Positions 5,157-5,983 of a DNA stretch of 5,983 nt are shown here, piece after piece. The position numbers and the translations under genes were made by a program. Under the pieces are notes generated by a model. It had not been told where the DNA came from and searched no databases. It saw only the letters and a program-made list of their open reading frames with translations. Numbering within the stretch: position 1 is the stretch's first letter; each line of letters begins with the position of its first letter. The stretch comes from Bacteroidales bacterium (GTDB lineage Bacteria; Bacteroidota; Bacteroidia; Bacteroidales; Muribaculaceae): positions 4,360 to 10,342 of the forward strand of contig WFMA01000216.1 in assembly GCA_009177195.1 (NCBI GenBank), read 5' to 3'.

Positions 5157-5983
5157 TTAGCGGGTGGCTTTAATTGTAGCGCCGGCTGGATCGAGTCCAG
5201 GCGAGGATGCTCCGATTGTCACAGTTCCGGCATCGCCGTTGTTCTGAACAATGAGGAGCGACTTGCCGTTGAACGCCTTGCGGCGGTCGGCTTTGAAGCG
5301 TTCGAGCGAGATGGGGGAGCCGTTGTCGACGCCCGCATTGGTTCCCGCTCCTGTCACTGAGAAGGTGATTTCGTTGTCGGCAAGGGGGCACGGATTGCCG
5401 TCTTTGTCGAGGATTTCAGCGGTGATGTAGCAGAGGTCCTTTCCGTCGGCGGTTATCACGTTGCGGTCGGGCGTGAGGCGTATCTGAGCCGGCTCGGATG
5501 CGGTTTTTATTTCACGCCGCGCCACCTCTTTTCCATCCTTACGGCTCACGATGCTGACCGTTCCGGGATGGAAGGTGACACGCCACGAAGAGTGGTATTT
5601 GCCCGGCTCGGGGCGGCGCGTTCCTTGCGACTCGCCGTTGATGAATAGTTCTACCTCGTCGGCGTTATTATAATAAGACCACAGGTCGATTTCCTGTCCA
5701 TCCTCCCAGTTCCAGTGGGGGAAGAGGTGGAGCACCGTTTTGTCGGGGCGCCACTGACTCTGATACATGTAGTAGATGTCCTTGGGGAAGCCTGCGAGGT
5801 CCACGATGCCGAAGTAGGAGCTGCGCGCGGGCCAGCCGTAGGGGGTGGGCTCGCCGATGTAGTCAAATCCTGTCCAGATGAACTGTCCCATGATGAAGTC
5901 GTTGTCCTGAACATGGCGCAGAGTGCCTTCGTGATTGTTGCCCCAGGGGGCGTGGCAATTGTCGTAGGAGGAGCATGAGAATG
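5157..5983 (-). CDS. Glycoside hydrolase family 2 enzyme, beta-galactosidase type, C-terminal part only
   Basis: The last 274 residues of a GH2 enzyme whose frame stays open to the right edge (first full codon at 5981). An internal ATG at 5891 is not the start: the 30 residues before it continue the family pattern (S-S-Y-D-N-C-H-A-P-W-G-N-N-H). The visible part begins near the end of the TIM barrel (W-T-G-F-D-Y-I-G-E-P-T-P-Y-G-W-P). A DUF4982-type beta domain follows at about residues 80-170 of the visible part. After it comes a C-terminal Ig-like domain of the GH2_C5 type at about 175-270. The catalytic glutamates and the signal peptide would lie off the window. Bacteroidota proteins with this architecture are mostly beta-galactosidases, but related GH2 enzymes act on other sugars. 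It is the upstream gene of the pair and would work before or alongside the GH3 enzyme on the same glycan. Confidence 0.92.
   Translation of the reverse strand, partial: FSCSSYDNCHAPWGNNHEGTLRHVQDNDFIMGQFIWTGFDYIGEPTPYGWPARSSYFGIVDLAGFPKDIYYMYQSQWRPDKTVLHLFPHWNWEDGQEIDLWSYYNNADEVELFINGESQGTRRPEPGKYHSSWRVTFHPGTVSIVSRKDGKEVARREIKTASEPAQIRLTPDRNVITADGKDLCYITAEILDKDGNPCPLADNEITFSVTGAGTNAGVDNGSPISLERFKADRRKAFNGKSLLIVQNNGDAGTVTIGASSPGLDPAGATIKATR

Noticed and set aside
5157..5891. Treating the ATG at 5891 as the start of a complete 244-residue protein
   Set aside because: The frame is open to the window edge and the preceding 30 residues match the GH2 pattern, so this is the tail of a longer enzyme cut by the window.

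Overview
The window looks like a chromosomal segment of a gut-type Bacteroidota, most likely order Bacteroidales and possibly Muribaculaceae-like. Three signs support this. Two promoters match the Bacteroidota form, with a -7 element TAnnTTTG and an upstream TTG. Most starts lack a strong Shine-Dalgarno. The right part carries a polysaccharide-degrading GH2-GH3 gene pair of the style common in this group. The assignment is inferred from these features, not from a database comparison.

Left part (1-778, plus strand): the 3' part of a tRNA-Ala(GGC) is followed by a compact Rho-independent terminator. The U-tract of that terminator also contains the -33 element of the next promoter. This promoter drives a two-gene operon with an 8-nt overlap: a minimal nucleotidyltransferase (MntA-like) and a HEPN/DUF86 RNase (HepT-like) with an intact R-X4-H-X-Y motif. 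It is a type VII toxin-antitoxin module. Its DNA is visibly AT-richer than the rest of the window, which suggests it arrived by transfer.

Middle (779-1240): no credible gene. It holds two hairpins and then a tandem array with a 55-bp period (three full units and a partial fourth). Each unit has a nearly invariant 37-bp core and a variable 18-bp tail. A second Bacteroidota-type promoter at 1179-1210 follows. It drives an UbiA-family, MenA-like prenyltransferase and, 15 nt downstream, a CPBP-family (Rce1-like) membrane protease. These two plus-strand genes meet the minus-strand genes at a strong hairpin (2801-2829) that can serve as terminator for both directions.

Right part (2885-5983, minus strand): the transcript order is a GH2 beta-galactosidase-type enzyme (only its last 274 residues are inside the window), then, after 16 nt, a complete exported GH3 beta-glucosidase-type enzyme. 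They probably act in sequence on one glycan in the periplasm or at the cell surface. No SusC/SusD, regulator or sulfatase is visible, so membership in a larger polysaccharide utilization locus cannot be judged.

I see no clearly new multi-gene system. The least explained element is the 55-bp structured repeat array. The most informative small-scale detail is the terminator/promoter overlap at 66-124, which also moves the MntA start downstream.
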